This document shows positions 6,165 through 7,804 of a stretch of DNA of 7,804 nt, piece after piece (position 1 is the first letter of the stretch; each line of letters opens with the position of its first letter). This DNA comes from an uncultured Eubacteriales bacterium (lineage in GTDB: Bacteria > Bacillota > Clostridia > Lachnospirales > Lachnospiraceae). The stretch lies in assembly GCA_900321145.1 (NCBI GenBank), contig ONVB01000265.1, positions 1 to 7,804 of the forward strand, in the 5' to 3' direction. Both the position numbers and the translations under genes were made by a program. The notes beneath the pieces are model-generated. The model ran no database searches, was not told the DNA's origin, and worked only from the letters and a program-made list of their open reading frames with translations.

Positions 6165-7319
6165 ATGAGTCCCGAGATGATGTATGCGATACTGTATATG
6201 GAGATAAATCTGGTGGCAGTGGTCCTTGTCGGAATCATAGGCATTAAAACAAACGGTCTCTCAAAGATGGTGGCGCAGAGAAATTTTGCCATGTCCATCG
6301 GTGCGGAAATAATCTTTTTCCTTTCCGATACTGTCTATGTGATGAGTGCGCATGGCTTTTTACCCTGCAATACGGCAGTGATAATGATCACCAAGACGGC
6401 TTATTTCTTCTCGACGACACTGATGTGCTACTTCTGGTTTATATACTTTGAGCATATTCAGGAATCGAAGCTTGTGGACAGCTTAAAAAGCGTGCATCTG
6501 GCTGCGATACCCGTGGTGATCATGGCGGTGCTGCTTGTGGTAAATGTGTTCACGGGCATACTATTTTTCGTGGATGAAGAGGGAGTCTATCGGCGCGGTA
6601 CCTTCTTTATCGTGCAGTATATCCTGCCGTATGCTTATGTATTCTTTACCTGCTTCAGGGCATTTCTCGGGATTTTCAGCAGGGAAAGGTTTGCCAAGCG
6701 CAGGCAGCTTATCATGCTGTCACTGTTTCCGATAGCACCTGCCGGCGCGGGACTTCTGCAGTTTATATATCCTCAGCTTCCGCTCGCGTGTGCCACGCTT
6801 TCCATAGCCACGCTTCTTCTGTATCTTGACTGGACGGATCAGGTGATATCGGTGGATCCCCTGACCAGGCTGAATAACAGAAAGCAGCTTGCTTACAGGT
6901 ATGATATATGGACACATGGGCATGAGGACGGGCAGGAGCTTTATCTTTTGATGATAGATGCTAACAGGTTCAAGGCCATCAATGATACCTATGGCCATCT
7001 GGAAGGAGATGCGGCTTTAGTCAGGATCGCAGATGCTTTGCGGCTCGGCTGTCGTGAGCACGGACGAAAGAGCAGCATCTCGAGGTACGGAGGAGATGAA
7101 TTCGTGGTCCTTGCCTGGGCTCAGCGTGAGGATGACGACCGTGAGATAAAAAAGCTTGCGGAGAGTATCCATGCGCATCTGACCAGGCTTAACAGGGAGG
7201 CGAACAGTCCCTATGATCTCAAGGTGTGTATCGGCACAGCCAAGGTGTCGGGAACCGCAGCGCTCAAGGATGTCATAGCCGAGGCGGATGCTCAACTCTA
7301 TGATCAAAAGAGAAGGTAA
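6165..7319 (+). CDS. Membrane diguanylate cyclase (multi-spanning N-terminus, GGDEF domain)
   Basis: A complete 384-residue protein. The N-terminal 222 residues are mostly hydrophobic, with about six or seven membrane segments (near 8-27, 42-62, 70-95, 112-135, 147-170, 181-202 and 204-222) and short loops, so any sensing is in or near the membrane. The C-terminal GGDEF domain starts at DPLTRLNNRK (231-240). It has the metal-binding D265 in MIDANRFKAIND, the substrate loop of that motif, and an intact active site RYGGDEF (307-313). It should therefore make c-di-GMP from two GTP. The allosteric inhibitory site RxxD, normally just before GGDEF, is absent: RKSS lies there. The membrane part matches no named sensor family I can assign with confidence. 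The gene follows the thiolase by 29 bases with no terminator, so it is likely in the kinase operon. c-di-GMP usually controls the switch between motility and attachment, fitting the chemoreceptor nearby. Confidence 0.94.
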   Translation: MSPEMMYAILYMEINLVAVVLVGIIGIKTNGLSKMVAQRNFAMSIGAEIIFFLSDTVYVMSAHGFLPCNTAVIMITKTAYFFSTTLMCYFWFIYFEHIQESKLVDSLKSVHLAAIPVVIMAVLLVVNVFTGILFFVDEEGVYRRGTFFIVQYILPYAYVFFTCFRAFLGIFSRERFAKRRQLIMLSLFPIAPAGAGLLQFIYPQLPLACATLSIATLLLYLDWTDQVISVDPLTRLNNRKQLAYRYDIWTHGHEDGQELYLLMIDANRFKAINDTYGHLEGDAALVRIADALRLGCREHGRKSSISRYGGDEFVVLAWAQREDDDREIKKLAESIHAHLTRLNREANSPYDLKVCIGTAKVSGTAALKDVIAEADAQLYDQKRR

Positions 7320-7367
7320 TACGTATATTATACAGAAAGGACAAAGAGCAAATGCTCCCGATAGGAT

Positions 7368-7804
7368 ATGAATGCGATAGAAACTGTAAAACTGACTAAA
7401 ACCTATGGGAAGAGTCGTGGGATAAACGAGCTTGATCTGAAGGTCGAAAAGGGGGACTTCTTCGGATTTATCGGGCCTAACGGTGCAGGGAAGTCAACGA
7501 CCATAAGGACTCTGCTCGGTCTCATACAGCCAACCTCCGGAAGTGCGAGGGTACTCGGACTTGATATAGTATCAGACAGAGAGGGGATACTTGCCCAGAC
7601 CGGATATCTGCCCTCAGAGATCAACTTCTACAGCGGGATGAAGGTTAAAGATGCGATAAAGTACTCTGCTTCGCTTCGCAGAGCGGATTGCGGTGAAAAG
7701 GCAGCAGAACTCACAGAGAGACTTTCGCTTGACCTTGATAAGAAGGTTGATGAGCTGTCTCTTGGCAATCGCAAGAAGGTCGGGATTGTGTGCGCCATAC
7801 AGCA
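7368..7804 (+). CDS. ABC transporter ATP-binding protein, N-terminal part (3' end outside window)
   Basis: The first 145 codons of an ABC ATPase. Walker A is GPNGAGKST (36-44), the Q-loop is near Q77 (AQTGYLPSE), and the signature is LSLGNRKKV (130-138), a common variant of LSGGQ in ABC-2 type exporters. The window ends before the Walker B motif. The N-terminus MNAIETVKLTKTYG is normal for the family. ATG 7368 is the first possible start, as an in-frame stop (TAG 7362-7364) precedes it. Its nearby AGGA (7363-7366) is too close to act as a normal ribosome binding site, while AAAGGA (7336-7341) is 26 bases away. The permease should follow downstream. The substrate is unknown, and it is not evidently the partner of the FtsX permease at the left edge, which belongs to a different permease class. 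It lies 48 bases after the GGDEF gene and may be the operon's next gene. Confidence 0.93.
   Translation, partial: MNAIETVKLTKTYGKSRGINELDLKVEKGDFFGFIGPNGAGKSTTIRTLLGLIQPTSGSARVLGLDIVSDREGILAQTGYLPSEINFYSGMKVKDAIKYSASLRRADCGEKAAELTERLSLDLDKKVDELSLGNRKKVGIVCAIQ

Noticed and set aside
7301..7331. Promoter-like TATTAT (7326-7331) before the ABC ATPase gene.
   Set aside because: The only sequence near the -35 position (TGATCA, 7301-7306) is a poor match at a poor distance, and the A/T-rich stretch is explained by the intergenic gap.
1..7804. Mobile element, CRISPR array, tRNA/rRNA or toxin-antitoxin pair.
   Set aside because: No transposase, terminal repeats, regularly spaced repeats, tRNA-like folds or small paired genes were seen on either strand.

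Overview
The window looks like a chromosomal stretch from a motile, anaerobic Firmicute, most likely in or near the Lachnospiraceae. This is inferred from family resemblance only. The hints are moderate GC by eye with heavy use of ATA and AGG codons, GGAG/AAGGAG ribosome binding sites, sigma-A type promoters, and the kinds of proteins present. These include an FtsX-type permease, a clostridial-style sensor kinase carrying SHDIKTP, a rhodanese-TtcA fusion, a Cache-domain chemoreceptor and a membrane GGDEF protein. No mobile element, tRNA, rRNA or CRISPR array is visible. All genes are on the + strand and there is no gene-free stretch longer than about 215 bases.

Left part (1-1301): the C-terminal end of an FtsX-like ABC permease (stop at 499) is followed after 49 bases by a complete OmpR-family response regulator. 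A good extended -10 promoter lies in the short gap and ends only 7 bases before the regulator's ATG.

Middle (1302-3525): a self-contained transcription unit. A perfect consensus promoter (TTGACA, 17 bases, TATAAT) drives a 672-residue methyl-accepting chemotaxis protein and ends in a very strong rho-independent terminator (18 bp stem with one bulge, 7 T). The receptor's double Cache domain carries the Y-x4-R-x-W-Y ... D pattern known from amino acid sensing, so I predict an amino acid chemoreceptor.

Right part (3573-7804): a second unit with its own promoter. A TTACA-N8-TGTAA palindrome overlaps the -10, and a 10 bp hairpin lies at the start of the transcript. It encodes a membrane histidine kinase, a rhodanese-TtcA-like tRNA thiolase fusion, a multi-spanning diguanylate cyclase with an intact GGDEF and no RxxD inhibitory site, and the start of an ABC transporter ATPase cut off by the window edge. 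Gaps are 10, 29 and 48 bases with no terminator between, so these genes are probably co-transcribed.

The kinase could be the partner of the response regulator upstream, with the chemoreceptor unit lying between them. The signalling genes cover three routes (two-component, chemotaxis, c-di-GMP), next to a tRNA sulfur-modification enzyme. I see no clearly new system. The most notable points are the fused thiolase in a signalling operon, the architecture of the kinase promoter and leader, and the chemoreceptor unit between regulator and kinase.
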